In this document: piece after piece, positions 1 through 4,665 of the stretch
How positions within the stretch are numbered: the stretch's first letter is position 1
Layout of the letters: each line of letters starts with the position of its first letter
DNA from: Ruminococcaceae bacterium UBA5905
GTDB taxonomy: Bacteria > Bacillota > Clostridia > Oscillospirales > Acutalibacteraceae
Direction of reading: 5' to 3'
Assembly: GCA_002431285.1 (NCBI GenBank)
Contig: DJEF01000034.1
Location: 37,046-43,450 of the forward strand
Length of the DNA stretch: 6,405 nt
Notes under the pieces: generated by a model
The model's input: the letters and a program-made list of their open reading frames with translations, nothing else
What the model was told of the DNA's origin: nothing
Databases searched by the model: none
Program-made: the position numbers and the translations under genes

Positions 1-795
1 CTTCACCTGGGTGACCACCGTTTTCAGCGCCATGACCGGATGCAGGATCGCCCCCCAGGTTTCTGCCATCCAGCCGTCCGGCATCAGCCCGTACAGAATG
101 ATGCCCGGGCGCACCATGTCCAGATGCATCTGAGGGAACCGCAGGGTCGCGGCGCTGTTGCAGCAATGCCGCAGGGAGAACTCCACTCCCCGCTGCCGCG
201 CCGCCTCAATCACCCCGGTGAAGAGCGAAAACTGCTTTTGCGTGAATCCCCCGTCGTCCTCCTCATCCGCCGAAGCGAAATGAGTGAAAATCCCCTCCGC
301 CAGCAATCCGGGCAGACGGCAGACCGACACGATCTTCTCCGCCGTTGACGGGATTTCATCCGCCTCATGGCAGAAGAATCCCACCCGGGACATACCGGTA
401 TCCACCTTGATATGGATGGGCAGCGTCACCGCCAGCCGCTGCGCCTCCCGGCTGAGCGCCTGCCCGTATTCCGCGGACAGCACCGTTTGCGTCACCCGGT
501 ATTGGGCCAGCTGCGCGGCCTCCTCCGTCGGAGTATGAGAAATGACCAGAATAGGACGCTCGATGCCCGCCTGCCGCAGCTGGATAGCCTCCTCCAGATT
601 GGATACGCCGAACCAATCGGCGCCGTCCTGTTGCAGCGCGCGGGCGATCTCCACCGCCCCGTGTCCGTAGGCATCCGCTTTGACGATGCCCATGATACGA
701 CAGCCGGGGGTAAGCACCCCACGGATCGCCGCCAGATTATCCCGCAGCCGATCCAGATCCACCTCGGCCCAGGTACGATGTAAAAAAGAGTTCAC
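1..795 (-). CDS. alr: Alanine racemase, N-terminal 265 residues (3' end cut by window edge)
   Basis: PLP-dependent racemase converting L-alanine to D-alanine for peptidoglycan, in the cytoplasm. Read on the minus strand, the frame is open from a GTG at 795-793 to base 1, exactly 265 codons. The start is chosen because GGGAGAGG (811-804) lies 8 nt upstream and the protein begins VNSFLHRTWAEVDLDRLRDN, the normal Alr N-terminus. The PLP-lysine motif VKADAYGHG is present, with Lys39 in the position that forms the internal aldimine. KVDTGMSRVGF (130-140) carries the conserved arginine, Arg137, and HCCNSAAT and MVRPGIILYG follow as expected for the barrel domain. The C-terminal domain, about 110 residues with the second catalytic base tyrosine, lies outside the window. 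It has its own promoter, so it need not be cotranscribed with the MFS gene upstream. Identity is very secure; biosynthetic versus catabolic role cannot be told. Confidence 0.96.
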   Translation of the reverse strand, partial: MNSFLHRTWAEVDLDRLRDNLAAIRGVLTPGCRIMGIVKADAYGHGAVEIARALQQDGADWFGVSNLEEAIQLRQAGIERPILVISHTPTEEAAQLAQYRVTQTVLSAEYGQALSREAQRLAVTLPIHIKVDTGMSRVGFFCHEADEIPSTAEKIVSVCRLPGLLAEGIFTHFASADEEDDGGFTQKQFSLFTGVIEAARQRGVEFSLRHCCNSAATLRFPQMHLDMVRPGIILYGLMPDGWMAETWGAILHPVMALKTVVTQVK

Positions 796-803
796 GTGCC
801 GTT

Positions 804-811
804 CCTCTCCC
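804..811 (-). promoter_or_regulatory. Ribosome binding site of alr
   Basis: GGGAGAGG on the minus strand, 8 nt before the GTG codon at 795-793. It decides the GTG start, since no ATG lies at a comparable position. Confidence 0.8.
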
Positions 812-831
812 GCATTCAATCTATTTGGTGT

Positions 832-860
832 ATTATACCGCTTTTCGCCCCGGCGGTCAA
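832..860 (-). promoter_or_regulatory. SigA-type promoter of alr
   Basis: On the minus strand, TTGACC (860-855) is followed by a 17-bp spacer and a perfect TATAAT (837-832). Transcription would start near 825, giving a leader of about 30 nt that contains the ribosome binding site. This is one of the best consensus matches in the window, so strong constitutive expression of alr is likely. Inverted repeats at 849-892 overlap the -35 box and may modulate it. Confidence 0.85.
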
Positions 861-892
861 CCGACCACGCAAAATCTTTTTGCGCCGCCGGG
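849..892. repeat. Nested inverted repeats over and upstream of the alr -35 box
   Basis: The outer arms CCCGGCGG (849-856) and CCGCCGGG (885-892) are perfect 8-bp complements; the left arm overlaps the -35 hexamer. Inside lies a second perfect dyad, CGCAAAA-TCT-TTTTGCG (868-884), abutting the right outer arm. It could be an operator for a repressor of alr, or a hairpin ending read-through from the MFS gene, although no clean U-tract follows it. The structure is seen directly; its role is inference. Confidence 0.45.
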
Positions 893-909
893 AGAGTCCG
901 TGTCGAATG

Positions 910-957
910 CCGACGGATCAGGACAGAACCTCTGTTTTCGCCCGCTCCCGCCGTCGG
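910..957. repeat. Dyad downstream of the MFS gene (weak terminator candidate)
   Basis: CCGACGG (910-916) pairs with CCGTCGG (951-957) across a 34-nt loop that contains a smaller hairpin, ACAGA-ACC-TCTGT (923-935). It lies just after the stop of the minus-strand transporter, where a terminator is expected. The small hairpin has a T-run only on the plus side, so as an intrinsic terminator of the minus transcript it is poor. Confidence 0.25.
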
Positions 958-983
958 TCCCCACCCCATGACGCCGTATTGTC

Positions 984-2153
984 TCAGGCATCCGGCTCCT
1001 TCGCCTTTCGGGTGATGCGGAAGGTCGTTTCCGTCATGGTGATCATCAGAGCGAAGAAAATGAGCAGATACACCGGCAGGATCGAAAAGGAGACCGCATT
1101 GCCGAGCAGTCCGAACAGCGGCGGGATAAAGGTCGATCCCACGTAAGCGCTGGCCATTTGGATGCCGATGATCGCGCCCGAATTCTCCGCACCGAAATTG
1201 TAGGGGGTGGAATGAATGATGCAGGGATAGATGGGCGCGCAGCCGAGACCGATAACCAAGAAGGAGACAAAGGCGACAACATAGGATTCCACGGGGATGA
1301 GCAGCGCCACGATCCCGCAGGCCAGCACGCCGGTGCCCAGCCGGATCATCCCGCGGTCGCCCAGCTTATCCGTGATAAAGCCGCTGATAAACCGTCCGGC
1401 GGTGATGCCGATATAGAACAGAGCGGCGAACCCGGCGGCGCGTTCCGCCGGGATTCCCTTCGCCTCCACGAAATAAGTGCTGGCCCAGTGCATAGCGGTA
1501 GCCTCCGCAGCACAGTAAGCGAAAAAGCCGAGCAGCAGGAACGGGACTCCCCGGATCTTGAGCGCATCCCGCAGACCGACGGTTTTGCCCGTTTCTTCGG
1601 CTTTTGTCCGGTTGATCTTCCACACGGGCAGGGTGACAAGCAGCAGCACCGCGATGGCCAGCTGGATCGACCCCACGATCCGGTAGCCGCTGTTCCATGT
1701 CCCGTTTGTCAACGCATGGCTCATGATAAACGGACTGACGATCGTCCCGACGCCCCAGAAACAGTGGAGCCAGCTCATATGCTTAGCCTTGTAGTGCAGC
1801 GCGATATAGTTGTTGAGCGCCGCGTCGATCGCTCCCGCGCCCAGCCCGTAGGGGACGGCAAAGACGAGCAGCATCCAAAACCGGCTGGAAAAGGAAAACC
1901 CGAACAGAGCGATCACGGTAAGGAATACACTCGCCACCGTGACGATCCTGGTGCCGAATCTGCGGGTCATTTTATCCGACAGGAGGCTGGAGACAATCGT
2001 TCCGCCCGAGATGATCATGGACACGATACCCATAAAGGACACCGGTACGCCAAGCTCACTGTGCATGACCGGCCAACCCGCGCCCAACAGTGAATCGGGC
2101 AATCCAAGACTGATAAACGCCAGATAGATCAACGCCAGCAAAAACGAATACAT
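984..2153 (-). CDS. MFS transporter, 12 transmembrane segments, substrate unknown
   Basis: A complete 389-residue major facilitator superfamily permease of the inner membrane. Hydrophobic helices run along the whole length as two six-helix halves joined by a charged loop at about residues 178-200. The first half has GLPDSLLGAGWP (17-28) in helix 1 and the loop 2-3 signature SDKMTRRFGTR (59-69). The second half repeats it as GFITDKLGDRG (258-268). LGCAPIYPCIIHSTP (303-317) resembles the FucP-like/sugar-type group of Bacillota permeases. The ATG is preceded by GGAGA with 7 nt spacing and by a promoter at 2189-2217. Next downstream is alr, which has its own promoter, so this is probably a single-gene unit. 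Sugar uptake and metabolite efflux are both possible; nothing here fixes the substrate. Confidence 0.9.
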   Translation of the reverse strand: MYSFLLALIYLAFISLGLPDSLLGAGWPVMHSELGVPVSFMGIVSMIISGGTIVSSLLSDKMTRRFGTRIVTVASVFLTVIALFGFSFSSRFWMLLVFAVPYGLGAGAIDAALNNYIALHYKAKHMSWLHCFWGVGTIVSPFIMSHALTNGTWNSGYRIVGSIQLAIAVLLLVTLPVWKINRTKAEETGKTVGLRDALKIRGVPFLLLGFFAYCAAEATAMHWASTYFVEAKGIPAERAAGFAALFYIGITAGRFISGFITDKLGDRGMIRLGTGVLACGIVALLIPVESYVVAFVSFLVIGLGCAPIYPCIIHSTPYNFGAENSGAIIGIQMASAYVGSTFIPPLFGLLGNAVSFSILPVYLLIFFALMITMTETTFRITRKAKEPDA

Positions 2154-2188
2154 GGTATTTTCTCCTCGAATTACAGATGATTGCCCCC

Positions 2189-2217
2189 ATTATACCACTG
2201 CATCGGCCGTTGTGCAA
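2189..2217 (-). promoter_or_regulatory. SigA-type promoter of the MFS gene
   Basis: On the minus strand, TTGCAC (2217-2212), a 17-bp spacer, then a perfect TATAAT (2194-2189). It lies about 35 bp before the ATG at 2153 with GGAGA between them. The hexamers and spacing are convincing; no clear operator accompanies them. Confidence 0.75.
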
Positions 2218-2245
2218 AGGAAAAATACACGAGCGCACCGCCAAT

Positions 2246-2329
2246 TCAACCGAAAGGACGGCGCAGCCCCTGTCGGAAACGAAATCGCCCGGCAGAACGT
2301 CCGCGCGATTTTTCTCAACCGAAAGGACG
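2246..2329. repeat. 15-bp direct repeat pair flanking a hairpin
   Basis: TCAACCGAAAGGACG occurs perfectly at 2246-2260 and again at 2315-2329, a 69-bp period. The core CCGAAAGG can itself form a minimal GAAA-capped hairpin. The copies bracket the 2282-2311 inverted repeat, and the whole sits between the NUDIX stop and the MFS promoter. It might be a protein-binding repeat, a remnant of a small repeated element, or a local duplication. No transposase or terminal inverted repeats were seen. Confidence 0.6.
2282..2311 (-). terminator. Hairpin, candidate terminator of the NUDIX gene
   Basis: AAATCGC (2282-2288) and GCGATTT (2305-2311) are perfect complements. After one C-C mismatch, CGG/CCG extends the stem, leaving an 8-nt loop. 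On the minus strand it is preceded by an A-run and followed by a T-rich stretch broken by one CG, about 110 nt after the NUDIX stop. The plus side has a better T-run, but no plus gene ends here. A terminator role is plausible but modest. Confidence 0.4.
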
Positions 2330-2419
2330 AAGTGAGCACACCCCCATCGTTCTGTCGATCCAGCCGCACACGTTTCAGCCGTGCCGCCGTGCCGATATTT
2401 CATCGGAAACCGGAGCCGT

Positions 2420-2873
2420 CTATTTCAGAGAGCCAAGGGCAATGCGCCTGTTCAATTCCCACAAAGCCGTTCGGTTGCTGTCCCACTGAAGCACCGCGTG
2501 GGCATCCTCATAGGTCAGCCAGGCGCTTTCCGTATGCTCGGGAGATACCCGCAGGGACGCGCTTTCGACCCTCACCGCAAAAGCATATTCCGGAATCACG
2601 AGGCAATCCCTGCCCCACATGGTTTCCCCGTCCTTGAAACAACAGGCGGGTATGCTGCAACAGGTGTCCAGCTTAAAATACTCTTCCGTCACAGAAATAT
2701 CGGCCTCTTCAAATGCCTCCCGTTTTGCCGATTCGAGGATTGAGGAATCTTCACTTTCTCCGCCGCCCGCTATAAATTGCCAAACCCCCATATCCCGCCG
2801 CCGAAACACACAGAACCGCGCCGCCTTCTATGTAATACGGAATGACTAAGACCTGATACCTGGCCCGCGCCAT
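2420..2873 (-). pseudogene. NUDIX hydrolase, single-base frameshift near codon 17
   Basis: Nudix-fold pyrophosphohydrolase of unknown substrate, cytoplasmic. An ATG at 2873-2871, 10 nt after GGGGAG, opens MARARYQVLVIPYYIEGG, a typical N-terminus for small Bacillota NUDIX proteins. The frame then shifts by +1 between 2827 and about 2810 and continues as CVFRRRDMGVWQFIAGGGE to a TAG at 2422-2420. The span is 454 bases, or 151 codons plus one base, fitting one inserted base and a restored length of 150 residues. In restored numbering the Nudix helix is at about 36-59, with REAFEEADI giving catalytic R51, E52, E55 and E56. The first box glutamate is displaced or replaced by serine, and the usual final glycine is Asp58. 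The C-terminus SNRTALWELNRRI looks family-like. In the downstream frame an in-frame TAG at 2830-2828 blocks longer translation. A GTG at 2809 would give a 129-residue protein lacking the first strand. The break may be real or a sequencing indel. Confidence 0.85.
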
Positions 2874-2929
2874 CGCTCATCATCTCCCCGAATTTCGATT
2901 GGTTCCCATTTACCGAATGACTGCGCTCC

Positions 2930-2959
2930 ACTATAACCCGTACCCCCACAGCAGGTTAA
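2930..2959 (-). promoter_or_regulatory. Candidate promoter of the NUDIX gene
   Basis: On the minus strand, TTAACC (2959-2954), an 18-bp spacer and TATAGT (2935-2930), about 57 bp before the ATG at 2873. The -10 matches five of six bases and the -35 four of six. It overlaps the stop of the coding-like remnant at 2931-3077. Confidence 0.45.
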
Positions 2960-3077
2960 GATAGAGCACACAGTCGACGATATGTGTAGTATCGACAAAT
3001 GCTTCCAGACGGTTTTCACCAGTAAACCATTGTTTTTTCGCGCCGCTTAATACGGTGGTACGCTCAACACGCACCAT
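2931..3077 (-). other. Coding-like remnant, possible decayed gene 3' end (unrecognised)
   Basis: A 48-codon stretch starts MVRVERTTVLSGAKKQWF, contains GENRLEAFVDTTHIVD and ends at TAG 2933-2931. It is not a recognised family. The ATG at 3077 has no good ribosome binding site. The same frame is open further upstream beyond an in-frame TGA at 3095-3093, where it reads GEIQEKCGNIDAWPTSVF and DDPHSEIVS. Residue composition looks protein-like on both sides of the TGA, so this may be the tail of a gene that lost its 5' part and gained a stop or paired frameshifts. A chance open frame cannot be excluded. Confidence 0.3.
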
Positions 3078-3278
3078 GCGCTGCCGACACTTTCAAGAAA
3101 CGATTTCAGAGTGGGGATCATCCTTAAATACGCTTGTTGGCCATGCGTCGATGTTGCCGCATTTTTCCTGTATCTCACCGACAAGAGCAATCCGAAAAGG
3201 CGCCGGTTTTTTGCCCAAAAACAAGAATTCCCCTGTGCGGCGACCCACCGCACCAGTTCTTCTCAGCCCCGATTCCAC
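2960..3278. other. Gene-poor spacer between NUDIX promoter and terminator
   Basis: Several short open frames cross this stretch on both strands, but none has a ribosome binding site and a recognisable product. Apart from the remnant at 2931-3077 and its possible upstream extension, I see no gene, RNA gene or clear repeat here. Confidence 0.5.
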
Positions 3279-3322
3279 CAAAAGCAAAAGGACACCGCCA
3301 AAGCGATGTCCTTTTGCTTTTG
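3279..3322 (-). terminator. Strong bidirectional-type intrinsic terminator
   Basis: CAAAAGCAAAAGGACA (3279-3294) and TGTCCTTTTGCTTTTG (3307-3322) are a perfect 16-bp inverted repeat. The 12-nt loop adds an internal CGC/GCG pairing with a four-base apex. The A-rich 5' arms and T-rich 3' arms make it look like a terminator in either direction. Assigned to the minus strand because it follows the 74-residue gene ending at 3408, which has no other terminator; no plus gene ends before it. Confidence 0.75.
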
Positions 3323-3348
3323 TCCTCGGCACATGAAAAAGATATTTT

Positions 3349-3379
3349 GGCGACTTCAGTCGAGGGAACCGAACTCTCG
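3349..3379. repeat. Overlapping palindromes between the small gene and its terminator
   Basis: CGACT-TC-AGTCG (3351-3362) overlaps a second imperfect dyad at 3361-3379 that reads CGAGAGTTCGGTTCCCTCG on the minus strand. The latter resembles a tRNA T-arm with a 7-nt TTCGGTT loop and is followed by a CCA. No matching acceptor, D or anticodon arms were found, so this is not called a tRNA. It could be a fossil tRNA end, an old attachment site, or a chance structure. Confidence 0.3.
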
Positions 3380-3407
3380 AATACCACAACAACGCTTGAC
3401 TTCGATT

Positions 3408-3633
3408 TTAAATATTCATCTTTAGCTGTTTGCTATCCCTAAGCGCTTGTTCCACAATGCTTTCTTGTCCCAACGAATCGTAATGCTCTTTGAGTCGATC
3501 CCTTAATCTGAACAGTTTTCCGCTTGCGGTGTCAACCAATTGGCCATAAGTCACTGCATGAATTCTTCCGCTCGCATCCTCCTTTCAACAGGTTCTGATT
3601 TTTCGGAGCCTGTTTTCTTTTATTTTCTTCCAT
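3408..3633 (-). pseudogene. Unrecognised gene for a 74-residue small protein, single-base frameshift
   Basis: Not a family I recognise. ATG at 3633-3631 follows AGGGAGG with 6 nt spacing. The first frame reads MEENKRKQAPKNQNLLK, then drifts to a TGA at 3534-3532 after 33 codons. One frame over, from 3584, the reading becomes EDASGRIHAVTYGQLVDT, then GKLFRLRDRLKEHYDSLG, then QESIVEQALRDSKQLKMNI, ending at TAA 3410-3408. The span of 226 bases is 75 codons plus one, as expected if one A was inserted in the AAA run at 3585-3583. The restored product has a lysine-rich N-terminus and a charged, probably helical C-terminal half. It is soluble, with no signal peptide or membrane segment. It is divergent from the XRE-TetR operon and ends in the terminator at 3279-3322. 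Either piece alone is under 60 codons, so standard gene finding would miss it. Function unknown. Confidence 0.6.
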
Positions 3634-3691
3634 ACCGTGCCTCCCTGATTATCTGTCAGGATTTTAGCAGCTACAACTGCCAAACGCTTAA

Positions 3692-3721
3692 ATAACAAGC
3701 GAAAGCAGGCGATCGATGCAA
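3692..3721 (-). promoter_or_regulatory. Weak promoter candidate for the small minus-strand gene
   Basis: On the minus strand, TTGCAT (3721-3716), an 18-bp spacer and TGTTAT (3697-3692), about 60 bp before the ATG at 3633. Both hexamers match four of six consensus bases. A TAAAAT nearer the gene has no partner -35, so the true promoter is uncertain. Confidence 0.3.
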
Positions 3722-3782
3722 AGCGTTACATTCACTGTTTGTTCCGTGCATGTCCTAAAACAGCACGATCAAGTAGAAATAT

Positions 3783-3811
3783 TTGCATTTCTCCACTTTT
3801 TATGATATAAT
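3783..3811 (+). promoter_or_regulatory. SigA-type promoter of the XRE-TetR operon
   Basis: TTGCAT (3783-3788), a 17-bp spacer and a perfect TATAAT (3806-3811). Transcription would begin near 3818, leaving about 32 nt of leader before the ATG at 3850. The -10 box lies within the palindrome at 3799-3823, so a protein bound there would block RNA polymerase. Confidence 0.85.
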
Positions 3812-3823
3812 GAGTATCATAAA
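3799..3823. promoter_or_regulatory. Putative operator, 9-bp-arm palindrome over the -10 box
   Basis: TTTATGATA (3799-3807), seven bases, then TATCATAAA (3815-3823): perfect arms centred just past the -10 box. Size and position fit the binding site of a dimeric HTH repressor. Both products of the downstream operon are such proteins, so autorepression by one or both is likely. A smaller GAAAT/ATTTC dyad (3776-3791) straddles the -35. Binding itself is inferred. Confidence 0.6.
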
Positions 3824-3832
3824 TAAGTATAC

Positions 3833-3840
3833 GAAGGTGG
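3833..3840 (+). promoter_or_regulatory. Ribosome binding site of the XRE gene
   Basis: GAAGGTGG, 9 nt before the ATG at 3850. This favours ATG 3850 over the in-frame TTG at 3844, which would be only 3 nt away. Confidence 0.7.
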
Positions 3841-3849
3841 AAGTTGAAC

Positions 3850-4071
3850 ATGGAGTGTACTCATTCTATATCATACGACAAGCTGTGGCACCGCTTGATC
3901 GATTTGAAAATGAAGAAAAAAGATCTGATAGAAAAGACAAATCTAAGTGCAAATGTCCTTGCAAAGATGGGGCGAGGAGAATCTGTGACCATGGATACCA
4001 TCGTTCGGATATGCGTTGCTCTTGACTGTGACATAGGCGATGTTGTTAACATCGTCAAGAGAGAGGTATAA
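3850..4071 (+). CDS. Cro/C1-type (XRE family) helix-turn-helix regulator, 73 aa
   Basis: Small single-domain DNA-binding protein, presumably a dimeric transcription repressor. The domain fills residues 9-70. YDKLWHRLIDLKMKKKDLIE forms the first helices, and TNLSANVLAKMGRGESVTMD (30-49) is the turn and recognition helix followed by the RGESVTMDTI segment typical of the short YozG-like/HTH_26 group. ALDCDIGDVV (57-66) is the usual last helix of that group. There is no sensor or oligomerisation domain beyond this. It is first in an operon, with its TAA one base from the ATG of the TetR gene (TAATATG), so the two are translationally coupled. The palindrome over the shared promoter suggests autoregulation. 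Base composition is more AT-rich than alr or the activase. No antitoxin partner or phage gene is adjacent, so its targets are unknown. Confidence 0.88.
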   Translation: MECTHSISYDKLWHRLIDLKMKKKDLIEKTNLSANVLAKMGRGESVTMDTIVRICVALDCDIGDVVNIVKREV

Positions 4072-4072
4072 T

Positions 4073-4663
4073 ATGCCGAGTTTTACGAAACAGGTGATCA
4101 AGAACACATTTATCTCTTTGCTTGCAGAGCACCCGCTGAACGAGATCAGTGTAAAAATGGTAGTGGAAAACTGCGGTATCAATCGCAAATCTTTTTACTA
4201 CCATTATCAGGATATTCCCTCGCTGGTGGAGGAGATATTCCGGGAGAAGACAGATTCTCTGATCGCACAATACAAAGAAATTCACTCCGTCGAGGAATGC
4301 CTCAACATAGCGATAAACTATCTGCTCAAAAACAGGAAATATATCCGCCATATTTATTCCGGTTCATCAAATGACAGCACATTTGACCGGTATCTTCTGA
4401 ACACATGCGATTATTTCATCTGTCCTTTTGTGAGCGAAAAATCCGCTGAATTCGGTATTTCCAACGAAGACAAACGCGTCATTATTACATTATATCGTGG
4501 AGAAGTATATGGGATAATATCGGACTGGCTTATGAACGGAATGAAAGAAAATATCATTACCGACCTGCACCGTGCCTGTGAACTGCGTAGCGGGATGATC
4601 GATGCGGTTTTTCAAAAAGCGCGAGACTCACAGAATACCGAAACAAAAGGCAACGATACATAA
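4073..4663 (+). CDS. TetR/AcrR-family transcriptional regulator, 196 aa
   Basis: Cytoplasmic one-component regulator. ATG 4073 is chosen because GAGAGAGG ends 6 nt before it and the protein then starts MPSFTKQVIKNTFISLLAEH, a standard TetR N-terminus. An in-frame ATG at 4040 would overlap the XRE gene and add residues without homology. The helix-turn-helix is at about 26-47: ISVKMVVENCGINRKSFYYH, with recognition helix NRKSFYYHYQDI. The C-terminal half is all-helical. It contains YRGEVYGIISDWLMNGMKEN near residues 145-165, resembling the TetR_C_8/DhaS-like subgroup, whose ligands are mostly unknown. It is cotranscribed with the XRE gene and ends two bases from the convergent plsY stop. Most TetR proteins control an adjacent transporter or enzyme, but none lies next to this one, so the regulated gene may be distant or lost. 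Family assignment is firm. Confidence 0.92.
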   Translation: MPSFTKQVIKNTFISLLAEHPLNEISVKMVVENCGINRKSFYYHYQDIPSLVEEIFREKTDSLIAQYKEIHSVEECLNIAINYLLKNRKYIRHIYSGSSNDSTFDRYLLNTCDYFICPFVSEKSAEFGISNEDKRVIITLYRGEVYGIISDWLMNGMKENIITDLHRACELRSGMIDAVFQKARDSQNTETKGNDT

Positions 4664-4665
4664 CC

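Noticed and set aside
1158..2093. A 311-codon open frame on the plus strand opposite the MFS gene
   Set aside because: It is a GC-rich antisense shadow of a clear 12-helix transporter; its translation is rich in Asp, Arg, Gly and His with no family features and no ribosome binding site.
2420..2809. NUDIX protein starting at the GTG at 2809
   Set aside because: There is no ribosome binding site there, and the missing first strand is found one frame over with a good start at 2873.
3349..3379. A tRNA gene
   Set aside because: Only a T-arm-like hairpin and CCA are present; acceptor, D and anticodon arms could not be found upstream on the minus strand.
3047..3442. Several overlapping open frames on both strands around the terminator
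   Set aside because: They read through the 16-bp palindrome, give low-complexity basic text and have no ribosome binding sites; at most one minus frame preserves a coding remnant below 3200.
3576..3590. Programmed +1 frameshift in the 74-residue gene (SD-like AAAGGAGG nearby)
   Set aside because: The SD-like sequence lies at and after the shift point instead of just before it, and no stop or slow codon sits at the slip site, unlike the prfB type; a simple one-base insertion explains it better.
3844..3849. TTG at 3844 as start of the XRE gene
   Set aside because: It is only 3 nt from the ribosome binding site; ATG at 3850 has proper spacing.
4040..4072. ATG at 4040 as start of the TetR gene
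   Set aside because: It would overlap the XRE gene by about 30 bases and lacks a ribosome binding site; ATG 4073 has GAGAGAGG 6 nt upstream and gives the normal TetR N-terminus.
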